The notes beneath the pieces were generated by a model. The model was not told where the DNA came from. It saw only the letters and a list, made by a program, of their open reading frames with translations, and did no database searches. From SZAS-103 sp036496805 (GTDB taxonomy: Bacteria > Pseudomonadota > Gammaproteobacteria > Xanthomonadales > Xanthomonadaceae), in NCBI GenBank assembly GCA_036496805.1, contig DASXKN010000015.1, positions 75,069-139,068 on the forward strand: a DNA stretch of 64,000 nt, read 5' to 3'. Numbering within the stretch: the stretch's first letter is position 1; every line of letters begins with the position of its first letter. The position numbers and the translations under genes were made by a program. Below are positions 42,086 through 50,509 of the stretch, piece by piece.

Positions 42086-43893
42086 GTGTTTCAACGCTAC
42101 TTGGTCATGTGGGCGCTGTTTCCGGCGCAATGGTCAGCATCCGCCAATTTCAAGGAATAGCCTCCGGAATTGCCATCATTGGGGGACGAAGCTATCGGGT
42201 CGGACAAGTTGGAAGCTTTGTGCGAATTCCCCAAGGCTACCATGACCTCTACGGAATCATCGCCGACGTGGGCGCGACTGCGACTCCAGAAACGTTGAAG
42301 GATGCGGCGGCACGTGGCGAACGATGGATGACCGTGCAACTTGTAGGCGAAATTGTAGAAGCAACTTTCGAGCGCGGCATTAGCCAATACCCATCGATCA
42401 ACGATGAGGCACATCTCGTCATTGAAGCAGACCTTGAGAAAATCTACGGGACGTCCGAGGCCGGTCAAGTGACGATCGGAAGGTTGGCGGCAGCCGAGAG
42501 CATTCCCGTCAGGATCGATCTGGATCGCCTGGTGACACGGCACTCGGCTGTCCTCGGCTCTACCGGATCCGGCAAGTCGACTACTGTCGCGAGCCTTCTA
42601 CGTTCGATCTCAGCGGGCCAGAGCGGTGAAAAGTCGTTTCCTTCTGCACGCATCCTTCTCCTTGATGTCCACGGGGAATACAGAAAGGCTTTGAGCAACG
42701 TTGCTAAGACCTTTCGCGTCAATCCAACCGAGGGAACGGAGCCACTCTATGTCCCCTACTGGGCAATGGAGATTGGCGACTTGCTCCATTTCTTGATGGG
42801 CAAGGTTGAGGAAAAGGCGCTTTCTCCGATACTCGACAAGATACTTGATGCAAAGTTAGGGATTGCCACAACGTTGGAATTCCCTGGAGTTGATGCAAAC
42901 TCACTAACTTCGGACAGCCCGATACCATTTAGTCTGAAACAGCTCTGGCTTGACCTGATAGATCCAGAAATCAAGACATGGAACGACCAGGCGCGCACAG
43001 TGTCCGCGAAGACAGCTGATGGAGATGCGAACACACTTAGGCAACCTCAATATCCCCTACCGGGAGCAGGTAGCGCCCCACCTTTCATGAACAACGCCGG
43101 CGTTCTCTCAATACGGAGACAGTTGACGCTGCTGAGGTCGCGATTGCTCGATCGTCAATATGATTTCATGTTGCATCCTGGGAAATGGGAGCCAAAATTG
43201 GATGGGAGCATCGAATGTGATCTCCCACAATTGTTGGATGGTTGGATTGGCCACGACAAGCCTATAACCATCTTGGATCTCTCAGGAATTCCGAGCGCCG
43301 TAATGACGCGGCTCATCGGCGGAATCCTCAACATCATCTATCAGGGTTTGTTCTGGGGCCGCGAGTTGCCAGAGGGCGGACGCAAGCGCCCACAGCTGAT
43401 CGTCATGGAAGAAGCCCATCGCTACCTCAGCAAAGACGGCGAAAGTTTGGCACGAGACATGGTCCAGCGGATCGTGAAAGAAGGTCGAAAATTCGGCGTT
43501 GGGGCGATGATCATTAGTCAGCGCCCTTCAGAGATCGACGATACGATTTTGTCGCAATGCGGCACCTTCTTCGCACTTCGCCTGACCAATAGCAGTGATA
43601 GATCCAAAGTGCAGGCAGCATTGCCTGACAACTTGAGTGGTGTCGTTGACAGTCTACCCATCCTCAGGACAGGCGAAGCAATCGTCATTGGCGAAGCTGC
43701 TCGTCTTCCTGTTAGGTGTCGGGTCACGCTGCCTCAAGGGAGCGATCGACCAGAGAGCGAAGATCCGCTTGTTGCATCAGCTTGGTCATCGAAACGAATC
43801 AAGGGCGACTTCGAAACGCTGGTCGCAGCGTGGCGCGCGCAAAACTCAAAGTGGCGAAAGCCAGCGACCGACGGAGAAAAAGATGGAACGTAG
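42082..43893 (+). CDS. HerA-like FtsK/HerA family ATPase
   Basis: This 603-residue ATPase has an N-terminal beta domain (HAS-barrel-like, about 1-110), Walker A GSTGSGKST (159-167), a strand LLLDVHGEY, Walker B LIVMEEAH (439-446) and the HerA sensor block MIISQRPSEIDDTILSQCGT. The C-terminus carries the typical VDSLPILRTGEAIVIGE. HerA rings normally move DNA; in defence pairs they assemble with SIR2 or nuclease partners and control them (family knowledge). It overlaps the SIR2 gene by 4 bp and the KTSC gene by 11 bp. Composition matches the SIR2 gene, so the operon arrived as one unit. Confidence 0.92.
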   Translation: MSVSTLLGHVGAVSGAMVSIRQFQGIASGIAIIGGRSYRVGQVGSFVRIPQGYHDLYGIIADVGATATPETLKDAAARGERWMTVQLVGEIVEATFERGISQYPSINDEAHLVIEADLEKIYGTSEAGQVTIGRLAAAESIPVRIDLDRLVTRHSAVLGSTGSGKSTTVASLLRSISAGQSGEKSFPSARILLLDVHGEYRKALSNVAKTFRVNPTEGTEPLYVPYWAMEIGDLLHFLMGKVEEKALSPILDKILDAKLGIATTLEFPGVDANSLTSDSPIPFSLKQLWLDLIDPEIKTWNDQARTVSAKTADGDANTLRQPQYPLPGAGSAPPFMNNAGVLSIRRQLTLLRSRLLDRQYDFMLHPGKWEPKLDGSIECDLPQLLDGWIGHDKPITILDLSGIPSAVMTRLIGGILNIIYQGLFWGRELPEGGRKRPQLIVMEEAHRYLSKDGESLARDMVQRIVKEGRKFGVGAMIISQRPSEIDDTILSQCGTFFALRLTNSSDRSKVQAALPDNLSGVVDSLPILRTGEAIVIGEAARLPVRCRVTLPQGSDRPESEDPLVASAWSSKRIKGDFETLVAAWRAQNSKWRKPATDGEKDGT

Positions 43894-44092
43894 TCCAGTG
43901 AGCTCTTCAAACATCGCATCGGTTGGATACGACGCTGACAGCGAAACGCTTGAGATCGAGTTCAAGACCTCGGGTGTCTACCAATATTTCAACGTTCCTC
44001 TTTTTATGTATGAACGCCTCATGGCGGCTGATTCAGTCGGAACTTTTCTCAATCGGGAAATCAAGCCCGCTTTCCCTTGCTCGAAAGTCTAG
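43883..44092 (+). CDS. KTSC domain small protein, third gene of the SIR2-HerA operon
   Basis: This 69-residue protein begins inside the end of herA (11-bp overlap). It reads SSNIASVGYDADSETLEIEF, then YQYFNVPLFMYERLMAADSV and GTFLNREIKPAFPC, the KTSC domain pattern (a short domain with a Y..V...Y and S.G.F.N..I signature). KTSC proteins are often encoded alone in phage or defence regions and have no fixed biochemistry. The overlap with herA and the shared composition make it part of the operon. It could be an adaptor, a trigger sensor or an immunity factor; nothing in the sequence decides. Confidence 0.82.
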   Translation: MERSPVSSSNIASVGYDADSETLEIEFKTSGVYQYFNVPLFMYERLMAADSVGTFLNREIKPAFPCSKV

Positions 44093-44197
44093 TCGGGGGA
44101 AGGTTGCGCCTGTCGCGGACCACAAAATTGCGAAGATGCTGATGATGTCCAACTCAGCAACTTAGACAAGTCGTGGAGGTGGATCTCTTTCACCCTA

Positions 44198-44421
44198 TCG
44201 GGCGCCGACTGGCGCGCCAAACGCCCCAGCCTCCCCCGGAAACTCCACCGGGCTTTCCCACCCCTCCGCCGACACCGACGACACCCCGAAGAACCAGTCG
44301 TCGATGTTCACGTCCTTAAGAACCAGTGACGTCGCTCCGCTGACGGGGCGGCTGGTCGAGGCATCCCACCGCGGCGCGGTCGTGTCGCGCCACCACACGC
44401 GGTAGCTGGCGGCGGCGGGAC
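44198..44421 (-). pseudogene. duplicated 3' end of the M28 peptidase gene
   Basis: On the minus strand one frame reads PAAASYRVWWRDTTAPRWDA, continuing STSRPVSGATSLVLKD and DVNIDDWFFGVSSVSAEGWE. The intact M28 gene ends with the same block (45140-45365). Bases 44238-44420 align to 45179-45361 with a constant offset of 941 and only about a dozen mismatches. The frame has no start or catalytic domain, so it is a non-functional duplicate of the C-terminal fibronectin-like domain. It separates the KTSC gene from the DUF4160-DUF2442 pair. Confidence 0.85.
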
Positions 44422-44570
44422 TTTGGTTCACTCTATATCCTTTCCCGTTCTTCTTTCCCCGGCCCCGCTGGCCTTTGCTCACTTACCCGCGACAACGCCC
44501 GTCCCTTACGGGCCGGTCGGATGGCCTGGCTCGAGACGCGATCGATCCATGGGTCGGGTAGAGTATCGGC

Positions 44571-44810
44571 ATGGCGCCAACCATCCTTCGCCAAGGGCCG
44601 TTCCGGCTGTTCTTCTTCTCGCGGGAAGAGTCGCGGATGCACGTCCATGTCGCGCATCCGGATGGGGAAGCCAAGTTCTGGCTCACGCCATCGGTTGCCC
44701 TGGCAACGTCCATTGGCCTTTCGGAAAAGCAGCTTCGCGAAGCCAGCGGGGTGGTTGAGGAACATCTAGAGGAGATCCGGCATGCCTGGAATCGCCACTT
44801 CGGCAGTTGA
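44571..44810 (+). CDS. DUF4160 protein
   Basis: This 79-residue protein reads MAPTILRQGPFRLFFFSREE, then SRMHVHVAHPDGEAKFWLTP, the DUF4160 pattern with its histidines in MHVHV. DUF4160 genes are usually followed by a DUF2442 gene, as here, and the pair has the shape of a toxin-antitoxin module (inference from genomic association). The stop overlaps the DUF2442 start by 29 bp. The ATG at 44571 is the only start. It lies between the two copies of the M28 3' end. Confidence 0.85.
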   Translation: MAPTILRQGPFRLFFFSREESRMHVHVAHPDGEAKFWLTPSVALATSIGLSEKQLREASGVVEEHLEEIRHAWNRHFGS

Positions 44811-45051
44811 CGTCACCCACGTCTCGCGGACGGGCCTCTGGCTGCTGCTCGACGACGAGGAATTGTTGCTGGCCTTCGAGCAGTTTCCCTGGTTTCGCAA
44901 CGCGACCATCGACCAGGTGACGAACGTCGAGCGCCCGACGCCGAACCACCTGTTCTGGCCGGATCTCGACATCGACCTGTCGGTCGAGTCGATCCGTCAT
45001 CCCGATGCGTTCCCGCTGCTGTCTAGAGTGACTGAAGCAGAAGCGAAGTAG
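44782..45051 (+). CDS. DUF2442 protein
   Basis: This 89-residue protein has WLLLDDEELLLAFEQFPWFR, then NATIDQVTNVERPTPNHLFW and PDLDIDLSVESIRHPDAFPL. This is the DUF2442 domain, a small beta-rich fold often next to DUF4160 or in toxin-antitoxin-like contexts. It overlaps the DUF4160 gene by 29 bp, so the two are translationally coupled. Its stop codon lies inside the long inverted repeat at 45048-45105. Role unknown; if the pair is a TA system it is the probable antitoxin. Confidence 0.85.
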   Translation: MPGIATSAVDVTHVSRTGLWLLLDDEELLLAFEQFPWFRNATIDQVTNVERPTPNHLFWPDLDIDLSVESIRHPDAFPLLSRVTEAEAK

Positions 45052-45105
45052 CCCGGATGAAATTCGGGGACGACGGGCGCTGATCCCGGATTTCATCCGG
45101 GCTAC
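45048..45105. repeat. long inverted repeat over the DUF2442 stop
   Basis: GTAGCCCGGATGAAAT and ATTTCATCCGGGCTAC pair almost perfectly around 26 bases. This GTAGCCCGGATG motif is a common intergenic repeat of Proteobacteria. It could end the DUF4160-DUF2442 transcript and the M28 transcript from the other side. Confidence 0.75.
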
Positions 45106-45114
45106 GGTTCCTGC

Positions 45115-46524
45115 TCAGGGCGCTCGCTTTGTGGACGCATCATTTTCCGTGGCTGCGCGGAACGCGCCGGCGTCGCCCGGAAACTCCACCGGGCTCTCCC
45201 ACCCGTCCGCCGACACCGACGACACGCCGAAGAACCAGTCGTCGATGTTCACGTCCTTCAGGACCAGCGAGGTCGCGCCGCTGGCGGGGCGGCTGGTCGA
45301 TGCATCCCAACGCGGCGCGGTCGTGTCGCGCCACCACACGCGGTAGCTGGCGGCGGCCGGGACGGCGGTCCAGCTGACGGTGGTGTCCATCGTCACCGCG
45401 CCGTCGGTCTTCACCTGCGCCGGGGGCGCCGGGGCCATGGCGAGGGCGGCCATCGTGATCGCGTTGAGGCGCGTGACCTTCGCGAGGTAGTCGAAGTCGA
45501 CGGCGTCGAGGACGTCGCCGTAGTGCACGCCGTTCTCGGTGCGCACGTCCTGGTGTTCGCGGGTGTAGTTCTCGATCGCCTCGGTGAAGCGCACCGCCGG
45601 GTAGCCCATCGCGAGCATCGGCACCTGGTCGCCGCCGCGGTGGAAGCGATCGGTGCGGTAGACCATGCGGGCGTGGAAGTCCTTGAGGTAGGCGTCGGCG
45701 AGGCCGTCGATGAAGCGTGCGAGGTTGCGCGAGGGGCTGTCGACTTCGCCGCCGCCGTAGCGGCGGGTGTTGGCCTGCTCGGGGGTTTCGGTGGAGCGCG
45801 TGCCTTCGGAGAACACGCGCACGTACGAATCGATGCGTACGCCATTGGTGCCGAGGGTGTTGCCGACGATGTCGTTGTTGAGCGCGGCCTCGACGTTCCA
45901 GTGCGCATCGTGCGCGGTCTGGGCGAGCAGCTTGCCGCCGTACAGGCCCTGCTCCTCGCCCGAGAGCACGGCGTAGACGAGGGTGGCGCGGAACTGGTGC
46001 TTCGACAGCACGCGCGCGGCCTCGAGCACGGCAGCGCTGCCGGAGCCGTCGTCGTCGGCGCCGGGCGCGTCGGACTTCGCATCCATCACGTCGCGCACGC
46101 GCGAGTCGAGGTGGCCGGAGATGACGATGACGCGGTCGGGTTGTCCATCGCGATGGTCGCTGCCGCGCTGGATCGCGAGCACGTCCATGATCGTGGTCGG
46201 CGTCGGGATGCGCTCGCCGGTGACGCTTTGCTCGGGGGTCTCGACCTGCAGGCAGCCCTTGCAGTCCTTGCCGATCTGCTCGAAACGCGCCTTCACCCAG
46301 CGCCGCGCGGCGCCGATGCCGCGCGTGTCCGACACCGTGTCCGACATCGTGTGGCGGGTGCCGAAGCCGACCAGTTTGGTGATCGTGGCGCGCAATGCGT
46401 CCGCCTGCACGTCGTTGGCGATCGATTGCAGCAGAGGCTTGGGCGAAGCGGGCGCGTCCGCTTGTGCAAGGGCGACGGGCGGCATTGCGAGCAGCACGGC
46501 AACCGGCAAATGGGCAAATCGCAT
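45115..46524 (-). CDS. M28 family metallopeptidase (secreted aminopeptidase) with fibronectin-like C-terminus
   Basis: This 469-residue protein has a signal peptide (LPVAVLLAMPPVALAQ). The catalytic domain has VIVISGHLDSR (H138, zinc), GADDDGSGSAAVLEAARVL (bridging Asp near 157), SGEEQGLYG (catalytic Glu 190-191) and GGDQVPMLAMGYPAVRF with a final His. This is the Xaa-Pro/leucyl-type M28 aminopeptidase with two zincs. A ~95-residue C-terminal domain (AASYRVWWRDTTAPRWDAST) resembles a fibronectin III/pre-peptidase module. The 3' 220 bp are duplicated at 44198-44421. It is probably secreted and takes part in protein breakdown. Confidence 0.9.
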   Translation of the reverse strand: MRFAHLPVAVLLAMPPVALAQADAPASPKPLLQSIANDVQADALRATITKLVGFGTRHTMSDTVSDTRGIGAARRWVKARFEQIGKDCKGCLQVETPEQSVTGERIPTPTTIMDVLAIQRGSDHRDGQPDRVIVISGHLDSRVRDVMDAKSDAPGADDDGSGSAAVLEAARVLSKHQFRATLVYAVLSGEEQGLYGGKLLAQTAHDAHWNVEAALNNDIVGNTLGTNGVRIDSYVRVFSEGTRSTETPEQANTRRYGGGEVDSPSRNLARFIDGLADAYLKDFHARMVYRTDRFHRGGDQVPMLAMGYPAVRFTEAIENYTREHQDVRTENGVHYGDVLDAVDFDYLAKVTRLNAITMAALAMAPAPPAQVKTDGAVTMDTTVSWTAVPAAASYRVWWRDTTAPRWDASTSRPASGATSLVLKDVNIDDWFFGVSSVSADGWESPVEFPGDAGAFRAATENDASTKRAP

Positions 46525-46573
46525 GAACTACCTCCACGGCGACAGGGGAAATCTCATTCGTGCAGGGCGGCTG

Positions 46574-47170
46574 CTATCCGATTCTGCCCGTCATTCCAGC
46601 CAGCGCCGGGGCGAAGGACAGGAGCATCGCCAACGCCTTTGGCAAAGCCAACGGGCACGCCAAGCACGCGAGCATGAGGAAACCCAGGAAATAGAGGACC
46701 AGCTTGCACTGCGTCGCGAAGCTGGCAACGGGGATGTGTTCCGGCATTCCACCCGATTGTTCGAAGGGGTATTTCCTGATCTGGCCCCGTTGCAGCGCGT
46801 CTTCGATGCAATCGGAAACGACGGCCAGGAACACGACCAGGACGAATGGCCATTCCGGGACGTGGTGAAGGCGCCAGGCCAGCGACCCGATCATGGTCGC
46901 GCCCAGGACGATCGTATAGACGTAGTCGGCAGCGAGGAAACGCAGCTCGGCGGCGCGGCCTTCGGCTTGCAGCGCGCTCCAGTACTCCTTCATCTCGAGT
47001 GCCGAGTAGCCGAACCGGGTGTTGATCGGGTAGATGCGGCCGTCGACCTTCGCTTGTCGCCGGCCCGTGAGGCGTACGACCAATGCAGCGCCACCCATGC
47101 CTATCGCCGCGGGCGCAGCCAGTGTCAGCAGCATGGACACGACGCAATTCAAGATGTTCTCGAACGACAT
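46574..47170 (-). CDS. hypothetical membrane protein
   Basis: This 198-residue protein has four or five hydrophobic segments (CVVSMLLTLAAPAAIGMGGAA; YVYTIVLGATMIGSLAW; WPFVLVVFLAVVSD; FLMLACLACPLALPK). The N-terminal part after the first helix has RLTGRRQAKVDGRIYPINTRFG. I recognise no family. GGAG sits in front of the ATG at 47170; another ATG at 47188 would add six residues. It lies 49 bp before the M28 gene on the same strand, possibly co-transcribed. Confidence 0.65.
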   Translation of the reverse strand: MSFENILNCVVSMLLTLAAPAAIGMGGAALVVRLTGRRQAKVDGRIYPINTRFGYSALEMKEYWSALQAEGRAAELRFLAADYVYTIVLGATMIGSLAWRLHHVPEWPFVLVVFLAVVSDCIEDALQRGQIRKYPFEQSGGMPEHIPVASFATQCKLVLYFLGFLMLACLACPLALPKALAMLLSFAPALAGMTGRIG

Positions 47171-47229
47171 CGGAGTCTCCGCGGCCATATCGGGGCAGGC
47201 GTCCCGAAGAGAATACGCGCCCGCCCGCT

Positions 47230-50112
47230 TCACGTCTGCGCTGTGTCGCGGACGGCGAAATCGACGCCATGCGCGGCGCAGGCGTCGCGCACCGCGGCGC
47301 GCGCCCAGGCGATGTCCGCGTCCATCGCGACGATCCGCGGCCGGCGATCGAGCGTGCAATCGAGCGAGCGGTGCAGGAAGACTGCATGCGCCGCGGCGAG
47401 CGCCTCGGCCTGCAACGTCGACACGATGCCGCATCGTGTCAGCGCGGCGATCAGCTCGCCGCTCGCGCGCGCGGGCAACAGTTGTGGTTGCGCCTGCGTG
47501 TGTCCGAGCACGAGGAATTGCAGGAGGAACTCGAGGTCGACCAGGCCACCCTCGCCCTGCTTGAGGTCGAAGGACTCGCCACGGCTGCGGTCGAGTTCGT
47601 CGCGCATGCGCCGGCGCATCGCGACCACGTCGCTGCGCAAGGCATCGATGTCGCGCGGGCGCGACAGCACCTCGTCGCGGATCGCGTCGAAGCGCGCGAT
47701 CGTCGCCGGCGAGCCGGCGATGCCGCGCGCGCGCACCAGCGCCTGGTGTTCCCAGGTCCAGGCGCGCTGGCGCTGGTAGTCGGCGAAGCTGTCGAGGCTG
47801 GCGACGAGCAGGCCCTTGGCGCCGTCGGGGCGCAGGCGCACGTCGGCTTCGTAGAGGTTGCCGGCCGGCGTCGTGGTGGCGAGCAGGCTGACGAGTTTCT
47901 GCGCGAGGCGCGCATGGCGGCGCGCGGCGTCGGGATCGCCGTCGCGTATGGAATCGTCGCGAAGCGACACCGACGCCCCTCGCCCCTCTGCGGGAGAGGG
48001 GGGGGCCGTCGACGAAGTCGGCGGTGGGGAGAGGGGGGTCATGTCGCTTGCGACATGACCGTGCAGGAACACGAGGTCGAGGTCGGACATGAAGCCCAGT
48101 TCCTCGCCGCCGATGCTGCCGTAGCCGATCACCGCGAAGCCGTCGTCTTCACCGATGTCGACGCGACCGACGATGCGGCGAGCGAGTCCGAGCGCTCCTG
48201 AGAGTGCGGCCTGCGCGAGCCACGCGAGCTGGCGCGCGGCATCGGTCGCCTGCACGCGCCGCTTCAGGAAAGCGAGACCGATCCGGAAGCTCACGCCCTG
48301 ACGGAATTCGGCGAGCGCGTGCAGCGCGGCTTCGATGTCGTCGGGCGCGGCCGCCGCGAGCGCGTGCGCGCATTCGGACGCCAGGCCTTCGCACGTCGGC
48401 GGTGCGCTTTCGGCGCGCACGTCGAGCAGTTCATCGAGCAGCAACGGGTGCGTGGCGATGCGTTCGGACAGCAGGGCGCTGCGCTGCGCCACTTCCACCA
48501 GGCGCGACAGCGCGGCCGGTTGTTCGTCGAGCAGGGCGAGGTAGCTGCCACGGCGCGCGATCGCATTGAGCAGGGCGACCAGGCGCGGCAGCGCGACATC
48601 GGCCGCATCGCCCTCGGCAGCTTCGCGGAGCATGCGCGGCAGCACGCGGTCGAGGCGCTGGCGCGCGCGGGCCGACAGCGCGCGCACCGCGGGCGAACGC
48701 GCGAAGTCGCGCAGCGCGGCGTCGTGCGCATCGGCGCGTGCGTAGCCGGCATCGACCAGCGCCTGCGCATCGCCGCCATCGGGCAACGCGATCCAGTAGT
48801 CGTGCAGCGAGGTCGGCGGCGCGGTGCCGCGACGACGCGCGGCGAGCAGGCGTTCGAATTCCGCCGAGACGACCGCGCGATGCGCTTCAAGCTCGGTGCG
48901 CAGCATCGCGAAATCGCCATAGCCGAGGCCTGCGGCGATTCGCTGGCGCGCGAAGGCGTCGTCGGGCAGGACATGAGCCTGCTGGTCGGCGAGCATCTGC
49001 ACGCGGTTCTCGATCCGGCGCAGGAAGCGATAAGCGTCCGTAAGCGCGACGGCAGCATCCGACGGCAGATGGCCGCCGGCGGCGAGCGCTTCGAGCGCCG
49101 CGATCAGCGAACGCGTGCGCAGCGCCGGTTCGCGGCCGCCGCGGATCAGTTGCAGCGCCTGCACCAGGAACTCGATCTCGCGGATGCCGCCGGGACCGAG
49201 CTTGAGGTGGTCGGACAATTCGCGGCGCTCGTCGGCGGCGATCGCGGCCTTCATCTCGCGCAGGCCGTCGAGCGCGGTGTAGTCGAGGTAGCGGCGGTAG
49301 ACGAACGGCCGCAGGGTCGCGAGCAGGCGCTCGCCGGCCTCGATGTCGCCGGCGACCGGGCGCGCCTTGATCCAGGCGTAGCGTTCCCAGTCGCGTCCTT
49401 CGGCCTGGTAGTACTGCTCCATCGCGGCGAACGAGAGCGCGAGCCGGCCGACGCCGCCGAACGGCCGCAGGCGCATGTCCACGCGATGGCAGAAGCCGTC
49501 GGGCGTGACTTCGTCGAGCAACTGGATCAGGCGCTGGCCGATGCGCGCGTAGTAGGCATCGGCGTCGAGCGCGCGCGCTCCGTCGCTGCTGCCGCCGCGC
49601 TCGAAGGCAAAGATCAGGTCGACGTCGGACGAGAAATTCAGCTCGCCGCCGCCGAGCTTGCCCAGGCCGAGCACGACCATGCGCTGCGGCTGGCCCTCGG
49701 CGTCGCGGATGACGCCGTGGTGCTGCGCGACCTGGGCTTCGACCGCTGCGAGCGCGGTTTCGAGCGCGCCATCGGCAATCGCGCTGGCGCCGGCCAGGGT
49801 CGCATCGACGGCGTCGAGGCCGGCAACGTCGCGCCACACCAGTCGCGCCGAGGCCAGCTTGCGCCAGCGCCGCAATTGCGAGGGCCATGCAGCGGGCGCG
49901 GCTGGATCGAGCAGGGGCAGCACTGGCATCGGGCCATTGAAGGCCGCGATCGCCTCGGGCTGGTCGCGCAGCACGCCATAGGCGAAATCGCTGGCAGCCA
50001 GCAGGCGCGCGAGCGTCTCCCGCGGCAACGCGGCATCGGCCAGGCGCGCGGCGAGCGCGTCGAGGCGCTGCGCGAGCAGGCGTTGCAGCGGCGCGTCGTG
50101 CGCATCGTTCAT
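47230..50112 (-). CDS. glnE: glutamine synthetase adenylyltransferase/deadenylase GlnE
   Basis: This 960-residue bifunctional enzyme has two nucleotidyltransferase domains: the N-terminal deadenylase with GKLGGGELNFSSDVDLIF (151-168) and the C-terminal adenylylase with GSIGGEELGFMSDLDLVFLH near residue 665-682, each followed by its GlnD/PII-like helical domain. It adds or removes AMP on glutamine synthetase according to nitrogen state. Just after the DLDLVFLH of the second domain there is an extra ~30 residues (GHVASDMTPLSPPPTSSTAP...) encoded by a repeat element (47968-48060), so the enzyme is a little longer than usual. Frame is intact. It has no operon partner; an intrinsic terminator lies just upstream. 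Confidence 0.95.
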   Translation of the reverse strand: MNDAHDAPLQRLLAQRLDALAARLADAALPRETLARLLAASDFAYGVLRDQPEAIAAFNGPMPVLPLLDPAAPAAWPSQLRRWRKLASARLVWRDVAGLDAVDATLAGASAIADGALETALAAVEAQVAQHHGVIRDAEGQPQRMVVLGLGKLGGGELNFSSDVDLIFAFERGGSSDGARALDADAYYARIGQRLIQLLDEVTPDGFCHRVDMRLRPFGGVGRLALSFAAMEQYYQAEGRDWERYAWIKARPVAGDIEAGERLLATLRPFVYRRYLDYTALDGLREMKAAIAADERRELSDHLKLGPGGIREIEFLVQALQLIRGGREPALRTRSLIAALEALAAGGHLPSDAAVALTDAYRFLRRIENRVQMLADQQAHVLPDDAFARQRIAAGLGYGDFAMLRTELEAHRAVVSAEFERLLAARRRGTAPPTSLHDYWIALPDGGDAQALVDAGYARADAHDAALRDFARSPAVRALSARARQRLDRVLPRMLREAAEGDAADVALPRLVALLNAIARRGSYLALLDEQPAALSRLVEVAQRSALLSERIATHPLLLDELLDVRAESAPPTCEGLASECAHALAAAAPDDIEAALHALAEFRQGVSFRIGLAFLKRRVQATDAARQLAWLAQAALSGALGLARRIVGRVDIGEDDGFAVIGYGSIGGEELGFMSDLDLVFLHGHVASDMTPLSPPPTSSTAPPSPAEGRGASVSLRDDSIRDGDPDAARRHARLAQKLVSLLATTTPAGNLYEADVRLRPDGAKGLLVASLDSFADYQRQRAWTWEHQALVRARGIAGSPATIARFDAIRDEVLSRPRDIDALRSDVVAMRRRMRDELDRSRGESFDLKQGEGGLVDLEFLLQFLVLGHTQAQPQLLPARASGELIAALTRCGIVSTLQAEALAAAHAVFLHRSLDCTLDRRPRIVAMDADIAWARAAVRDACAAHGVDFAVRDTAQT
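47968..48060 (-). repeat. REP-like repeat inserted in frame in glnE
   Basis: The stretch carries CCCCTCTGCGGGAGAGGGGG and GGGGAGAGGGGGGTCATGTC, then a perfect 11-bp hairpin GGTCATGTCGC-TT-GCGACATGACC (48037-48060). The GGGAGAGGGG core and the CGACGAAGTCGGCGGTGGGG word are normally found between genes, as at 50375 and 62264. Here it codes for about 31 residues without breaking the frame. Confidence 0.75.
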
Positions 50113-50198
50113 GCGCGCATTCTTTCACGACGAACGGATGCGACCCAGCGCGATCGTGCAGGGCCGCCCGCGGGCGCCACGCGCCTTTCGGAGCACAG

Positions 50199-50239
50199 GA
50201 AAAAACGGACCCGCAGAGGCTTGCGCCGCTGCGGGTCCG
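50199..50239 (-). terminator. intrinsic terminator between mgtE and glnE
   Basis: CGGACCCGCAG (50206-50216) and CTGCGGGTCCG (50229-50239) form an 11-bp stem. On the minus strand the second arm is followed by six Ts. It ends the mgtE transcript before glnE. Confidence 0.85.
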
Positions 50240-50374
50240 TATCCTCTCCCCTGGCGCCTCCCGAAGGATTCCCCAATCCTGTCGAGCGGACCGCATCATA
50301 GACAAAGCCCCCGTCGCATGGCGCGCTGCATCGCAGCATCGCAACGCGGCTCAATCCTGAAGCACTGCGGATAG

Positions 50375-50490
50375 CCCCTCTCCCCTCGCGGGAGAGGGGT
50401 TGGGGAGAGGGGAAAGTTTTGGCACCCGCTCACGCGCCCTCTTCCGGCCCTTCGGGCCACCTTCTCCCGCAAGGGGAGAAGGGAAAAACA
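50375..50490. repeat. cluster of GGGAGAGGGG-type repeats
   Basis: CCCTCTCCCCTCGCGGGAGAG followed by GGGGAGAGGGGAAAG and, at 50460, CACCTTCTCCCGCAAGGGGA with AGAAGGG. These hairpin-forming units fill the gap after mgtE. The rest of 50242-50509 shows no gene. Confidence 0.7.
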
Positions 50491-50509
50491 GGAGCCACGA
50501 AGGCTTCGC

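Noticed and set aside
44461..44570. Promoter for the DUF4160-DUF2442 pair
   Set aside because: No convincing -35/-10 pair was found in this GC-rich gap.
48319..50301. 660-codon open frame on the plus strand
   Set aside because: It is a shadow of glnE; the glnE frame has both conserved nucleotidyltransferase motifs.
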